From Cryptomeria japonica (Eukaryota > Streptophyta > Pinopsida > Cupressales > Cupressaceae): a stretch of 64,000 nucleotides of DNA. The position numbers and the translations under genes are program-made. Positions 11,501 to 23,298 of the stretch are shown here, one piece after another; within the stretch, counting starts at the first letter, position 1, and each line of letters starts with the position of its first letter. Where the stretch lies: contig NC_081406.1 of NCBI RefSeq assembly GCF_030272615.1, positions 473,802,900 to 473,866,899 on the forward strand, written 5' to 3'. The notes beneath the pieces are model-generated. The model saw only the letters and a program-made list of their open reading frames with translations, was not told where the DNA came from and did no database searches.

Positions 11501-12461
11501 CCACCAGATGGCAAATCAGTCGAAAAGGTCACACTGACTGATTATGATGTTGTGCCAATCTCGATGGGAAAGGCAACTAAAAGGAAGGAGGTGGAATAAT
11601 TCAAAGATTCCATGGATACAATACTAAGCCAGCTGTAAAGGATGACTGCAGAGAGAAATGTATAAGGCTCGAGCACAACAGGGTGAAAATTATATAGACC
11701 ATTTGCTGAAACCGCTGCAACACGCAAATGAGGCCTATGGCCCTCTTGTAGCATTTGTATAGAAAGCAACTGTAGAATTTGAGAGTGTCTAGGACATAGC
11801 CAAGACAACTAGAGAGTGGATGGAGGATGTAGCAAGGATGGGCAGCCAAATATTAGAGGACGTGGTATACTGTGAGCGGGCTGACAGGTGAACATACCAA
11901 AAGGTCAAGGCCCTCAAAAGCGAAATTGAAGAGATGAAGAAATCAATTGATACGCTATTCCCGATCATGAAGGCACTATTCTAGACCCATTCCATGATCC
12001 CTACGACACAACGAATCTTTGAACCCCATGATTTTGGCACCTTTGAAAGCTAGTTCTGAACCTTGGGATTGAAGAGTGATGTTTTGGACCTCCTCAATGA
12101 CGAATGGGAGGAATGCGAGAAGGCCCTGCTCAGTGTTGGAAACAATTGCGCAAATCTCTTGGAGAAGTTGATCAATGAATGGAGGCCAAGAATGGAACAT
12201 AATGAAGTAAAAGTGCGCTGGAAAAGTCAGATGAAAAATGATGGGGCCCCATATGCCAAAGAGGATATAGCATGCACGAGCAAGTTCTATTTGGTCATAC
12301 AGGAATATTTGACCAACAAAGTTGCAAGGTTTCAGCAGGTGAGAGAGGTGGAGGATCGTTGTGTAGACACTAGTTTCTGGATGAATAACCCTCCTATGCC
12401 CCCTCTTTTGGAATTAAGGGTTGTTTGCGTAAAGTTTCAAGAATATGTACGGGTAGAGTGA
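8503..12461 (+). pseudogene. Unknown retrotransposon accessory protein, copy A (decayed)
   Basis: The N-terminus starts at ATG 8503 (MPPKVAESSKALE), then shifts frame. The frame resumes near 8834 (NWVVFVNGT...TLEAIGEVFDIP) and continues with few stops through KFDWAQIISDNI (about 9186), EHVNDAF...WFIQFP and SGFEG...LPRYPTDKMVLLE (9442-9660). A TRIM element sits at 9693-10069. Then come EDYWASCADDFEVR (about 10280), a Lys/Arg-rich block followed by an acidic block (10589-10984), DYDVVPISMGKATKRKEVE (near 11540-11600), and a charged C-terminal segment to 12461 (LLNDEWEECEK). The same motifs in the same order occur in the minus-strand copy at 58620-62227. No gag knuckle, protease, RT or integrase motif is seen. 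The SPxxLxxVFGIP-like stretch loosely recalls plant transposon-associated proteins, but I cannot assign a family. Estimated original length is about 1,200 residues. Multiple stops and shifts make it non-functional. Confidence 0.75.
9693..10069 (+). mobile_element. Complete TRIM retrotransposon
   Basis: Two 159-bp LTRs (9693-9851 and 9911-10069), both TGTTGCAAGG...TAACA and highly similar, flank a 59-bp interior. The interior starts with the copia-type primer binding site TGGTATCAGAGC (9854-9865, complementary to initiator tRNA-Met) and ends in a polypurine run of G (about 9899-9909). A perfect 5-bp target-site duplication CCTTA flanks it (9688-9692 and 10070-10074). There is no coding capacity, so it must borrow proteins from another element. 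It interrupts the unknown accessory frame. Confidence 0.95.
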
Positions 12462-12556
12462 GTTGCAGGCTGAGATATCTGGAAAAAGTACTTAAAAGGT
12501 GAAGATGAGTTTTTATAATAAAGAAGGGAAAATATCTACCTTGGGATGACAAAAGG

Positions 12557-13555
12557 TGCTGTCCCCAAAGTTATTTCTCCCCAACTACCAAAGTATTCTT
12601 TTCTATTTTTGAGCTCTGTGCTGTGCACTTTTTGGGACAGCTTTATGGTTGGTGGTTGGTTAAGTTAGCTGGGAGGTAAGCTCCATATTTACTAGGCATG
12701 GGTAGAGATATTGTATGGATGAATCTGCCCTACTTGTTTAGTAAAATTTTGGCCATTCATCCAAATTTTGAAAGTCTATATAAAGGGGACTAGTTCTCTC
12801 CTATTTTGTAAGAAGTTAAAGAATTGTTGCTGAAACTCTACCAAAATATATACAGAATTGATGGAATGCCAAGCTGTGTCTATTTTCTTGTGAGTGCATG
12901 GTTCCCCTTCCAAATTTTAAATTTTTGTTATGCATTTTATTTACAGGCAGTTTATTTAGGTTGATATTTGTTGGGAATTTTATGTTCATACCATTAAGGA
13001 TTAGATGATTGTTAATCCCCCCTGCATGGTTATTCTGAACATTTTAAAAGTTTAGTTTGGCTACTAAATGTTTAGCTGGATGTTTGTTTTAAATTCAGCG
13101 TATGCACATAGTAGTTTGAAAATTTAATTATTCCTTGAAGATGGCACTGGTTCTGCCTAATTGTGTTTAACTGGCAAAACAGAGCGTGGCTATTTAAATT
13201 TTTTGTCTATTTGCCCAAATATGTTGTTTTAGTTAGAGTAGCTTAGTCTCTCTTCCCTTTTCTTTTTCTATTTATTTATAAATCCAGAGTTGATGTTCGA
13301 AAGCAGCAACATGTTTAATGGAAATCTGATGTTTAAAAGACTGGTAAAGTCTTAGAAACGACCTGTAGAACACTTGAAGCCTATGCTAGCTACAAAACAC
13401 ATTACCATTGAGTTATCCCACAATCGGGAACTAATAGTTTAAACCTTGAGGTCGTCTTCTTGCGATCGTCTTAGTAGCACTAGAAACCTCTTTATGCAAG
13501 AGTCAATGGGATTATCTCAATATTCTATTTTGTGTTGACCGAAAGAGTAGCAACA
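12557..13555 (+). mobile_element. 3' LTR following the accessory gene (LTR-B)
   Basis: It begins TGCTGTCCCC directly after a purine-rich tract (GGGATGACAAAAGG, about 12543-12556) and ends AGTAGCAACA at 13555 (999 bp). It has a TATA box at 12777-12784. It shares U5 landmarks and spacing with LTR-A (about 780 versus 800 bp from TATA to end) but has only 220 bp of U3 and is strongly diverged, so it is a related but different family. The flanking CTATT at 13556-13560 would be the TSD, but the other end is not located. It lies directly against hAT transposase sequence. Confidence 0.7.
12777..12784 (+). promoter_or_regulatory. TATA box of LTR-B
   Basis: TATATAAA within GTCTATATAAAGGGG, 220 bases into the LTR. 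The context is closely similar to the TATA region of LTR-A. Confidence 0.65.
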
Positions 13556-13574
13556 CTATTTCCCACATCAACAA

Positions 13575-14545
13575 AATAAAAAAGAAAATGAAATCATTTG
13601 GTGCATCATTGATCGTAGATGGACAAACCAACTCCACCAGCCGATACATGCCTTGGCCTACTTCTTAAAACCAAAATTCTACTTCTCTAATGCATTTAAG
13701 ATTGATGAGGATGTCATGGTAGGTGCTATTGCATGCATTGATAAGGTGGCTCCTGATTAGGAGTTGAGAAACAAGGTTCTTGATGAGTTGGAGGTGAGAT
13801 TTGCTATATCTTATTTATGAATTTGGCAATGTTGACTATCTAGGAACATCCATTTTACACAGTAACTAATTTTCTATATTTGATTTAATTGTATAATATT
13901 TTTTTCTGTCTATTCAAGGTCTACAAGGGTGCAGAGGGGAGACTCTTTTCTTCGTCTCAAGCAATTTTAAGGAGAGATAACCAAATAAAAAATTTAGTTT
14001 AATACTACAAGAAAAAATTAGAAACTTGCTTCTTATATTTTTTTACTTTATTCTTATATTTCTAAAAGATTTTTTGTAGATTTATGGCAGGAGAATCATG
14101 GTGTTGGCACGCCTAATCTTCAAAAGGTAGCCATTCGTATTTTGTCCCAGCCATGTAGTGCTTCTGGCTGTGAACGTAATTGGAGTTTATTTAAAACATT
14201 CACACAAAGAAGAGAAATAGGTTGATCCAGCAACGCCTAAATGATCTTGTCTTCGTCTGGTACAACCTTCACCTTCAACCTAGAAAGGTGGAGGGAGTTT
14301 CACATGAGTCCATAGACTTGGATGATATTGATCCATAGGGTAATGGACTATCAGTGAACAAAATGATGATGATGTGCTCCTTACTGAAGAAGATCATGCA
14401 GAATTGGAGAGAGGAGCAGTAGAAGAAGGAGAAGCAGCAAAATTGGATGCAATGGAGGATGACGAAGACATTTTTGATTTTGAAGAACAAGAAACACCTC
14501 CTGTAGTACCTTCTAGTTCGAGGCCTTAAAAGTTGGGTTACATCA
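13575..14545 (+). pseudogene. hAT transposase C-terminal relic
   Basis: The frame reads IIDRRWTNQLHQPIHALAY and KPKFYFSNAF, then a GT-AG intron at about 13794-13918. The next exon reads VYKGAEGRLFSSSQAILRRD. After a second likely intron it reads WQENHGVGTPNLQKVAIRIL, SQPCSASGCERNWSLF and LNDLVFVWYNLHLQP, the hallmark hAT C-terminal dimerisation region (ALSQPCSASxCERNWS class, often paired with DUF659). Stops (for example at 13758-13760) and a shift after KTFTQRREIG show it is dead. The N-terminal part is missing: the LTR element ending at 13555 abuts it and probably split it. Confidence 0.85.
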
Positions 14546-14869
14546 AGAGAGGAAAGAGGAAGATGTAGATTTTGTATGGTTGTTTTTCGGATTTTCTCAT
14601 GTTGACATATCATTATATGTACATTTTTAAACTTACGAATCTATGATGCTGTTATACATTTGAAAATTGGAAATTGAAACTATGAGTATGAATCTATGAT
14701 TATGAATTTATGATTCATGAATGATGAAATTTCAAATATTGAGTGTTTGAAGATCATATGACATGCGTAAGTTTGAATTATGGCTCTAATGTTCTCTAAA
14801 TGCATTAATTTCTTTTTGTTTTTTTGTAAAATTATGATTTTCTTCTTTGCCGTCCTAGCTGAGGCCTAG

Positions 14870-14936
14870 CCGAGTTTTTTGGTGAGTCTCGAGTCCGACT
14901 TTGAGTCGCTGAGTCCGAGTCTTAAAACTATGACTG
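14870..14936 (+). repeat. Probable hAT 3' terminal inverted repeat
   Basis: A run of GAGTC/CGAGT words (GTCTCGAGTCCGACTTTGAGTC, then GAGTCCGAGTCTTAAAACTA) lies about 330 bases after the transposase stop. Such a sequence ending in CTTAAAACTA is typical of plant hAT termini. The opposite end is not in the window, so the assignment rests on position and composition. Confidence 0.45.
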
Positions 14937-16054
14937 AAACAATAAGGTGTGATCATGATGGGTGTTACCTACAACCCATACAGTTGCTATCATTATGCTG
15001 AGTCAAAACATATGTAGGTAGAGTGTGCTGTCAAAACTCCAAAATATCTCTTGCTTTGAGAGAGCTTTAATACCTTGGGTTTCATTAATGTGATCCTGAA
15101 CAAAAAAATATGGCCAAACCAAGGGAATCTATGCACGGAAAGGAATTATTTTGAAAAACGGACTATCAGGTAAGGTAAGCAGTGAAAATAAACTTTGGAG
15201 GTAGAGAATTCAGAAGAAGTTTACTTATTGTTGCAGCCATTGAAGATTGACCTTTCTTCCATTCTTCCTTCACATTGCAAACCTTGTGTTCAAATCATTC
15301 CTTAAAGACCACAATAACAAAGCTAGCAGTTGCCCATGCAACGCTCTAGCCAAATGAAGGTAGAATGCCAAAATATTGAATTATTGAAAGAAATCAAAGC
15401 TGCTTCAAGGGGGTAAAGTCCAGGTGTAATCTACCAACAAAATGAAGATGAATAGGAAAAAACACCAACCCAAAAAGAAAAAATGAAAAAAAATTGTCAT
15501 GATCTGCAGTGGGTTCACTCTGGACACAGATTCTGGGCGCCAGATTTGCTCAGGTACATCTATGAATATATCTGGGTGAACCTGGAACCCAAAATCTGCA
15601 CGTTCTCTGCACTCACAGCAGACTGGACTCCAAATCGAGACCAGGAACAAACTGTACCTGGACCCAACACATTTTCTAAGTGAACTGGTAACATAGTTTC
15701 AAAGAAATATGCTCCTTATCTCTTATATTATAAATATATAACGGAATGTTTGCATGCTATATTTTCTTAATTAACATTTGGGTCGTATATTATTCTCGAT
15801 TGTCTTTTTACTTATGCAAAATCTGAGTCTTATAATTAGATCCCTTGTATTGTTTGGTAGTCCTGTTGTTACCATGGTTCTTTGTTGCTTTAGGATGGTA
15901 ATATTTGAATGTAAAAGTGCATGAGTGGCCTTGCTCTCTGCTTGATCATGTTATTTGTGAAGAGAACCTATTCTTTGTTATCAGGCTTCATTGACAGTTA
16001 TTGATTGTTGATGATTTCATACTCAAACCTTATTGTTTGTGGTCCTGTTGACAG
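14937..16054 (+). other. AT-rich noncoding, presumed intron of the OTU7-like gene
   Basis: No gene is visible. The stretch ends in a splice acceptor (TGTTGACAG at 16046-16054) feeding the first recognised exon. A GC-richer island near 15516-15665 contains partly complementary segments around TTCTGGGCGCCAGA and CCTGGAACCCA but no clear product. The catalytic exons of the OTU domain (Asp, Cys) are not seen here. Confidence 0.5.
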
Positions 16055-17453
16055 ATCATATCATGATGGGGAACACTACAATAGTGTGCGATTGAAGAAT
16101 GATGATGGTTCTGGGCCAGCCAAACCAATTGTGATTGAGGTTGGCATGAATTCTTTGCTTGATATGTGGCTCTTTATATCTTGTGTTTCTCACCATTACA
16201 TGTATATTGGTTTTTGATGATTAGACTATTGCAATTTTGAGTGGTGTTTCTGTGATGAGTGTACTTATATGCCAAATTCTCTTTCGTTTTGAGGAGGATG
16301 ATTCTGTGAAAGAGAAATACAAGAGTTCAAGTACATCTGGAAAAAGGGTGTATGATCAGGAGTCGGTAAAGTTAGTTTTGTCTGGGACAGGATGTGCAGA
16401 TATTACTCGAGTTCATGATGTGAGTGTTTCTGTCATTTATATGGCATGTTTCTGAAAATATTGATAGTTTGTGCATTTTGATAAATGATCTGCAGAGCGA
16501 ATCATTTTATCAATATTCTTGAGATTGAACTTACTTTCATTCAAACTTGACCGTGTTGACTCAACAGGTGCTGCAACAGGTCCATGGGGATACAGATGCT
16601 GCAATAGAGTTTTTAATAGCCGAGCAAACTTCCACTGTGGAGGATGAAGTCAAGTCTTGTGCAGAAATAGATGCTAATGGTAAAACTGTAATACTTGATG
16701 TATCTTGTCTTTTCATGATTGGCATTATATTGGCAATGTTACAGCGTGACTTAAAAAAAATTGACACTATGGCAGGAGGTGATGAAGACCTGCTAATTGG
16801 AAGTCCACCCAACATAAACAATGCTTCTGAAAGAAATTCCATTAATATACAGTCATCTTTATCTGAAGCTGAGAAGGATAAACATGAAGGAGCAAAAGAG
16901 ACTTGTAGGTATCAGGTAAGCTGGATTTTTTTATGTGCAGTATCTATTTTACTGGATTTCCAAATAAGTTTGTAGTTTACAATCAAACATGCTTTTTGAT
17001 ATTTGTCGTGTTTCCATACTCCAGAAAACTTCTCGAAACAATCCCTGTTCATGTGGATCAAAAAAGAAGCATAAGGCTTGCTGCAAGGTGGAGAGACATA
17101 AATTTGATGCTAAGTCAACGTATTCCTCATTCCCTGCCACTAATCTTTTTCTATCCTATTAGCTTCTTGCTATTTTCATTATAAGATAATGTTGTACATC
17201 ACTGGATTGGCTATTTTTCATTTTTCATGCATATTAATGTGATATCAGTGACAAGTAACATTGGTTTTTTATTATTTTTGATCAAAATAGTTATTCTTAT
17301 GATTGCAAAATTCTGTGCACTAGTTCTCAGGAAGCCTTAACAAATAAGGTGAGGAAGATGAAACTTAGAGGTTCCAAGTCTGAAATACAATCATCTCAAT
17401 CATGTGCGACAGCTGCCATGGGACCTCCAGATCTAGGAGCACTCTACATCTGA
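16055..17453 (+). CDS. OTU7: OTU7-like deubiquitinase, C-terminal exons
   Basis: Six exons join in frame with GT-AG introns: 16055-16139, 16294-16419, 16568-16679, 16776-16915, 17025-17119 and 17324-17453 (stop TGA). The exon 5 donor could instead be at 17114. The product reads YHDGEHYNSVRLK, the end of the OTU cysteine-protease domain with its catalytic His. It continues with a UBA-like stretch (ESVKLVLSGTGCA...VLQQVHGDTDAAIEFLIAEQ) and an acidic linker. The SEC-C zinc motif NPCSCGSKKKHKACC follows, and the end is PPDLGALYI. This order matches the plant OTU7 type (Arabidopsis OTU-like cysteine protease with SEC-C), an enzyme that removes ubiquitin from proteins. No exon carries a stop. The first base completes a split codon, so upstream exons are expected but are not within 16 kb. 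Either the intron is giant and filled with transposons, or this is a gene fragment. Confidence 0.85.
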
Positions 17454-18434
17454 TATTAAAATGATAGTGATTGCCTGATAGCTGGTTTTCCTTCCTAAGG
17501 CATAGTTGGGTTCAAAGATTTCGTGTGTTGCTACCAACCCAGACAAAACTGGTGAGAATCGTCAAAAATGTTCATCAATAACAGAAGAGGAAAAATCACA
17601 TTCTTTGAAATAAGAGATTTAAAAAATTCTTGTATCCTTTGTCATCAAAATTAGCTTGAAACATTGTTCCAAACAAAAGTTTGGGAAAAGAAAGAAGACA
17701 GACGTATGAGAAAATGTCTGCTGTAAAAGTATGTGTTAGTAATATCAATATTACATATTTAGAGCAGGATCTGTAAGATTCATGCTTAAAAGAGGCAATT
17801 ATTTCATTCCTTCCCAAAAAATTTAGTTGCTAAAAGCCTAAAAGATGTATGAGATTCTGAAATTCATATGGGGAAAGCAAATTATTGTATCGATTATAAT
17901 TTTATGCCATAAATATCTGAAGCAAGATTCATGGTAATGACTGCAGAAATATGTTTCCTATTTCTTTCATGAGTTGAGATATACATCTTCAACGAGAAGG
18001 GGCTTCAATAAGGGAATTCAAGATGAGAGAAATTATCTGCAGATGCTGATTAATTGTTTGCAGTATGGTGTACTTGTCTATTGATCTTAATGCTGAAACC
18101 ATTGCATTTATGAATTTCAAGGACAACAACTCATTATCAAATGAAGAAATGTCACCATTTTCTAATTTGTGATGGTCTAAATAACCTGATCTCAAAATTG
18201 TTTAACAGTGACAAAACTATCCAAGAAATGATGTTCATCACAGATAGCAGAAAGATGAAAATCAGGATGATAGTTGCCTTCTCACGATCAGGTGACAGGT
18301 TTGAGTCAATGCAGGAAAACGGATGTTATTTGCATATCTGAATTCTGGTAAGTATTCTCAAGTCACAAGGGGCTGAGTGAATGAGATAAGGGAATATCAT
18401 AAGATATATAAAAGTATGGACCAAGAAAATTTGT
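17454..18434 (+). other. 3' flank of the OTU7-like gene
   Basis: AT-rich sequence with no supported gene. It presumably includes the 3' untranslated region; no clear polyadenylation signal can be singled out. Confidence 0.5.
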
Positions 18435-18732
18435 GGGCTGAATAATTAACTGCCTGGTCTAAACAAGCAGCTGTTTAGTCAGCAGAGTTTTGGCAGGTGT
18501 CGATCCAGGATTAGTGTGCAGTTTTCGTTGCCTTATTTTCATCGTCAGTGATAAATTGGAAATATCGTCGCTGAATTTTCTTTTGGGCTGAATAAGAACT
18601 GCCTGGTCCAATCAAGCAGCTGCTATAGTCAGCAGAGTTTTGGCAGGTATAGATCCATGAGTAGTGTGCAGTTTTCATTGCCTTATTTTTGTCGTCAGTG
18701 ATAAATTGGAAATATTGTCACTGAATTTTATT
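18435..18732 (+). repeat. 150-bp tandem duplication
   Basis: Copy 1 (18435-18584) and copy 2 (18585-18732) both start GGGCTGAATAA and share CAGCAGAGTTTTGGCAGGT, GTGTGCAGTTTTC and GTCAGTGATAAATTGGAAAT. They differ at scattered sites (about 90 percent identical by eye). There is no coding capacity. Confidence 0.9.
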
Positions 18733-21004
18733 TTTTATTTTTTGTTAGAATTCCACTCATATCCCAACTTGTCATGCTCATTCTTAAAACTATTTTGCAT
18801 GAGGATCCTTACAGAATGGTCAGGATTTTTCAATTACACGTATCATGATATTGCTATGAAGGAAATGTATTATTCAGTCACTTTTATGATGCAAAAAAAG
18901 AGCGACGTGTTTGGTAGTACTGTAGAAGACTTAACTTCAAAGTAAACCACAGAGAAGAGATCAACATTGTAGCATGCATTACCCTTATTATAATTATGAA
19001 ATTTATGTCATTACTTGAACTGAATGCTTTCGTCGTTTGTAGGATGGCTAAAAATTCTTATTCCACTCTTAAATCTGCTCTCTGTATTGTGGATTGAACA
19101 ACTGCTTAGGCCTACTGGTGTATACAATTCATGTAAAGCAATATCAATTATTTGTGTGATATTATATTTAAAACCTATGACAATGTCCAAGTAGAATTTA
19201 GCTCGAGAATTATTAGGCAATAATATAGTAGTATAAACAATAATATGGAGTACATTGGACAAAATTCAAGGAAGTAGAGGTGTGAATTATGCTTCTCACG
19301 CCATCTGTGAGGAGGGTATATGTAAAAACAATTAAATCTTGTTAAATCGAAAAAGAATAAATAGATAAGATACTGTAACAATGGTTTATGTCGGTAAAAC
19401 TCTTTCAGGAGAACTCTACCCTCCAAAGCACAAACCGATTGTATTATCAACAACAAATGTTATAATAAAATATTTATGGACGCGCCTTCACAGATTGTCA
19501 CCTACATGTAGATTTAGAGTACTTGTGATAGCATAACAATGCTTGCAAAATTCATTTTGCATATATCAACTCAAGCACCCAATAAATGGATGTAACAGAA
19601 ATAGAAAACCCCCAAAATGGTTTTGCATAACCATGAATGTGCAACACACAAGGTGTCCAAATCCACAGCACAAATTTCAATGCCCCTTGGTTTGGCTGGT
19701 TTTAGATTATTATAACACTTTATAATATTGTTATAACTCATCATATTCAACCACTCGACTTAGGTGCCTTAGTTTGGCCCCATTATGCATTGAAAGATGT
19801 TTTGTTTCATGGATAATAAACTGTAGAATGTTCACCGATATTCATATGCAACTCTATAATCATGTTTTTCCATTTAATAGAATCTATTATAAATTATTCA
19901 TATTGTACAAAGTCATTAGATATTATTACACATCATAATAACATTAGATGCTTTTACAATTTCTTACAAATTTTACAAAATATTCGACATGCAATCGATA
20001 GTGCCATAACAAAGTGGGATGCTCTTTTTCTTAAGCGAAGACAAAATATTAAATAGATAAAATTAATTATTTATTATGAACATTAAAATAGAAGATTGAG
20101 ATACATTTATCAACATTCTTTCACTTGTCAAGTGCATTGCAATGGAGTAAAAGGAAATTTTAATATTGAAATGTAATAGTTAGGGGTTGTGAGACCCATA
20201 GACTCATTGCACCACCTAAATTTCTTTGTGCTTGCTAGCTTTGTTCATGCATCTTCAACTTTTTGTAAATTGTCAACCTTTTTCAACATCACTTTCCTAT
20301 CCTCTATCATGTCTTGAACAATGTGGGAGAAGACATCTATGTTTATTTGTAACATTCTACAAAGTGTTTGATTATTAGAAAGAACTCTTAACAACTCCCT
20401 CACTTAGCCCCACATTTGAACACAATATTTAAAGTTGGATAGCTTCCTATTACCCCCCATTTTTTATTAGCCCAATTTCAAACTTTTACATCAAATTCAT
20501 TATTTGGCTGATGGATAATGTATATTCTCAAGTGTCTTTAGGATTGGTGAACATATGTGCATAGTTTAAAGTTGTCATTTGGAAACTTATCATGAGGTGG
20601 TTGATTTGGGTCTCGTCTTCATTATTTGTCAATTTCACCCTAACACATTAGAGTCCAATTGGTTAGAGCAATTGCTGATGCCAAATCCCTCGTCAAATGC
20701 AAAATTAAATGTATCATTTTTGTTTGTACTCACAAATTGATCATGTGCATTGGCACGAAACACAAAAAATAGTTAAATACCAAAATTTATAAAGTTTTTG
20801 GGAAATCCAATTTATGGGCATGTTCTTGATGGTTTTTTTAGAAATGCAACCAATTTTTGCATTGATTTTCCGGGTTTCAAGATTTTAAAGTTTTGATTTA
20901 TTGACCAAATTATATATACTATTAAATTAAATGTTTTATTTACTTAAAATAAAATTATTTTTTTAGGTCTTGGTCGTAATTGCATATTTGTCAACTTGGC
21001 AAAA
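18733..21004 (+). other. AT-rich intergenic stretch
   Basis: No gene is supported. On the minus strand around 20180-20420 the translation is unusually protein-like for short runs (for example DMIEDRKVMLKKVDNLQK) but is broken by stops and has no family I can name; it may be an old transposase relic. The rest is low-complexity A/T. Confidence 0.45.
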
Positions 21005-22149
21005 TTTTGTGATGATTTTTTTTTTTTTTGATATGTATGAAGTTTTTATATTAATCAAAAAATCATTTTTACAATGATAATCAAAGTCGGTCTAGTCTGC
21101 AATCCTTACCTTCAAAATCTAACACTTGCTCCCAAAAATCATCCATGTAAAGCTAAGAGCCAGCCAATGGTACCATTATTCCTAAGAGACACTAATAAAC
21201 CTCGACATATGGCTAGATTCAAGGACTTAGCCTCTAACAACATGAAACCTTGCAAAATTGCAACCCTATAGTGCACAAGAAGTATTGCCAGTCTTCACTC
21301 TTCAAGGGTGCTCGCAAAAAAGGGCTTCGTCCTCCTTGCATCCCCCAACTACCACCAATCTAACAAATCAAAGAGCTCTCTTATCCAATTTCAATTCACA
21401 ACAACCTTCAACAAAATAATCTTCTTCAAAAAATTGCAATCCATTGCCACCTTGTATCTATGCCACTCTAGCTCGAGCTCAATGAGATCCAACACGAACA
21501 AAAGCCTCTCGACTACTGCGCTTGGAATAAACAACTTGTGAATATTTTTGGGTTGGGGAATTCCTACCCTGGGTTATGCAAAAATAATCACATCCTCCAC
21601 CCCACCTAGGTATTCACCCTTCACTAGCACTCTAGTTAGTGCAAGAACCAATGCTTTTGATTCATTTCCCACAAAATGAGAGGCTAAGTAGGTATTGACC
21701 CTATAGTGGTCATTCAAATGGAGAAACTCTCGACCTAGAATTAACCTCATTGCCAGTGTTTCTAATCTTCTTGTCATCTTGAATATCGACCTTAGCCTTT
21801 GATTAGAAATACCTCCCAAAAATGCCATCTGTTGCCTCTCGCACACCAATCTAATGGGTGTTTCCATCTTTCCAGTCCCTCTAACTAGAACCCTCAACAT
21901 AAGAAAAAGAAAGCTGCCCTTAGTTATAAAGACCTTCTAGCATTACTTCCAAAAGTAATAAAGCCACAAGAGTGTCATTAAGAAGTTGCACTTTCAGTTT
22001 AACCTTTGAAACTAGACCTTACAGTCTTTTTCAAAACTCATTAAACAACATTTAAATACAAACATTTTCTCTATAGCACATTCTCAAAAAGGTCGTCAGT
22101 TGAAGAAATGAAGAAACTCTAATCTCCTCTCTAGCAATGTTCTCCTAAT

Positions 22150-22575
22150 CCTCTCCTTGCAAAGTCAAAGAACAAATGTCCATCCTATCCATGACAAGGT
22201 TGGCTAAGCTATTTGCTTCACTATTAGCTTCCCTATATACATGATTTGTAGAGAAAAGATCAAATACTTGTGTGATCTCTAATGCAATTTCCAGGAGAGC
22301 TTGGAGCTTCTAGTTTGGAGTGGTCTCTTTCCTTGCGACATTAATGACAATAGACTAATCTTCCTCTGCTATACTTTCTTTAAATATAACCCTTTGCTCT
22401 TCCCTAACCCAAAATGAGACCCCTACACTCTGCTTCATTATGAGACTCTCTCAAAAGGGGTTTGGTCATGCTACATATTGTTATCCCTTCTCAATTTTTG
22501 GTGATAAATCCTACTCTAGACACCTTGGGATCACCTCTAGAGACACCATCAAAATTTACATTACATTGCCTTGTT
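22150..22575 (-). pseudogene. LINE-1 RNase H domain
   Basis: The minus-strand frame reads CNVNFDGVSRGDPK at the start and HVYREANSEANSLANLV at the end. This matches the type I RNase H fold of plant LINEs (first Asp in NFDG, then the HVxREaNxxADxLAN block with the last acidic position changed to Glu). Several stops interrupt the middle. It lies directly before the 3' tail region of the LINE. Confidence 0.8.
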
Positions 22576-22590
22576 TGGGGTTTCGACCAC

Positions 22591-23290
22591 CTAGCTTCGT
22601 CTCTTAACTTTTGAGACTATGTGCCTCCAGGCCTTATTACTGGGGTTCCTTAAGTTATGCCATAACTTCTTCATGCAAGCATCCCATTCCATAAAGGAAG
22701 AGCATCCTAGATTATGTTCCCTTATTCCATTTTTAACTACCTCTATTAATGATGCCTCTACCTTGTTTAGAAAAGAGTCCAAACTCATTTCTTTGTCCTA
22801 AAATATCTTCCTAATTCTTTCCTTCCATATTTCTCAAATCAAAATGGAGGGAGTTATGATTTATAGGCAGGAGAAAGTTGCTACCTTATTCAAAATTGGT
22901 TAGGATTTGAACAGGCTAAGGATATCATTTGCAAGTGCACTCACCCATCCTAATTTTATAGAAAGTCATTTCCAGCATTATTGTTCAAAAGGACACCTCA
23001 GTATTAGATGATCCACTGATTCTTCAACGTTTTTGCATAACGGTCATCTAGATGGTCCAAGATATCCCATTTTCTCAATTTTTCTTTTTTTTTCTATCAA
23101 GATTTTTTTTGGAGTGTAGCCCAAGTAAAAGTGCTCGCTTTGGGCAAGCAATACTTGTGTCAACATAAACTGATCAGAATTCGAAAATCTTGAACCAACT
23201 CTCCTAATATCATATACTTGTCCTCTCTTAGATCCATTCCATAAAATATAGTCTTGTTCATCCCGCAGTACCACAGTTCTTTCCTGAAGA
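22591..23290 (-). pseudogene. LINE-1 zf-RVT region and linker
   Basis: A CPLCK-type zinc-binding segment is visible near 22985-23050 (PLCKNVEESVDHLILRCPF), typical of the zf-RVT domain after plant LINE reverse transcriptase. It continues into an open 65-residue stretch at 22591-22788 (SFLNKVEASLIEVVKNGIRE) linking to RNase H. The open frame 23044-23274 is a frame-shifted piece of the same region. Confidence 0.7.
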
Positions 23291-23298
23291 ACTTTTAA

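Noticed and set aside
8503-13555. LTR-A (1850-5619) as the 5' LTR of the accessory copy A element
   Set aside because: U3 lengths differ more than tenfold, a clipped copia lies between them, and the flanks do not form a target duplication.
15483-15683. Possible exon for the missing OTU catalytic core
   Set aside because: The 66-codon frame has none of the OTU Asp or Cys motifs and no convincing splice sites.
16680-16744. Alternative intron end at the CAG before CGTGAC in the OTU7-like gene
   Set aside because: It would shift the frame into an immediate stop; the acceptor at 16775 keeps the frame and the UBA-to-SEC-C linker.
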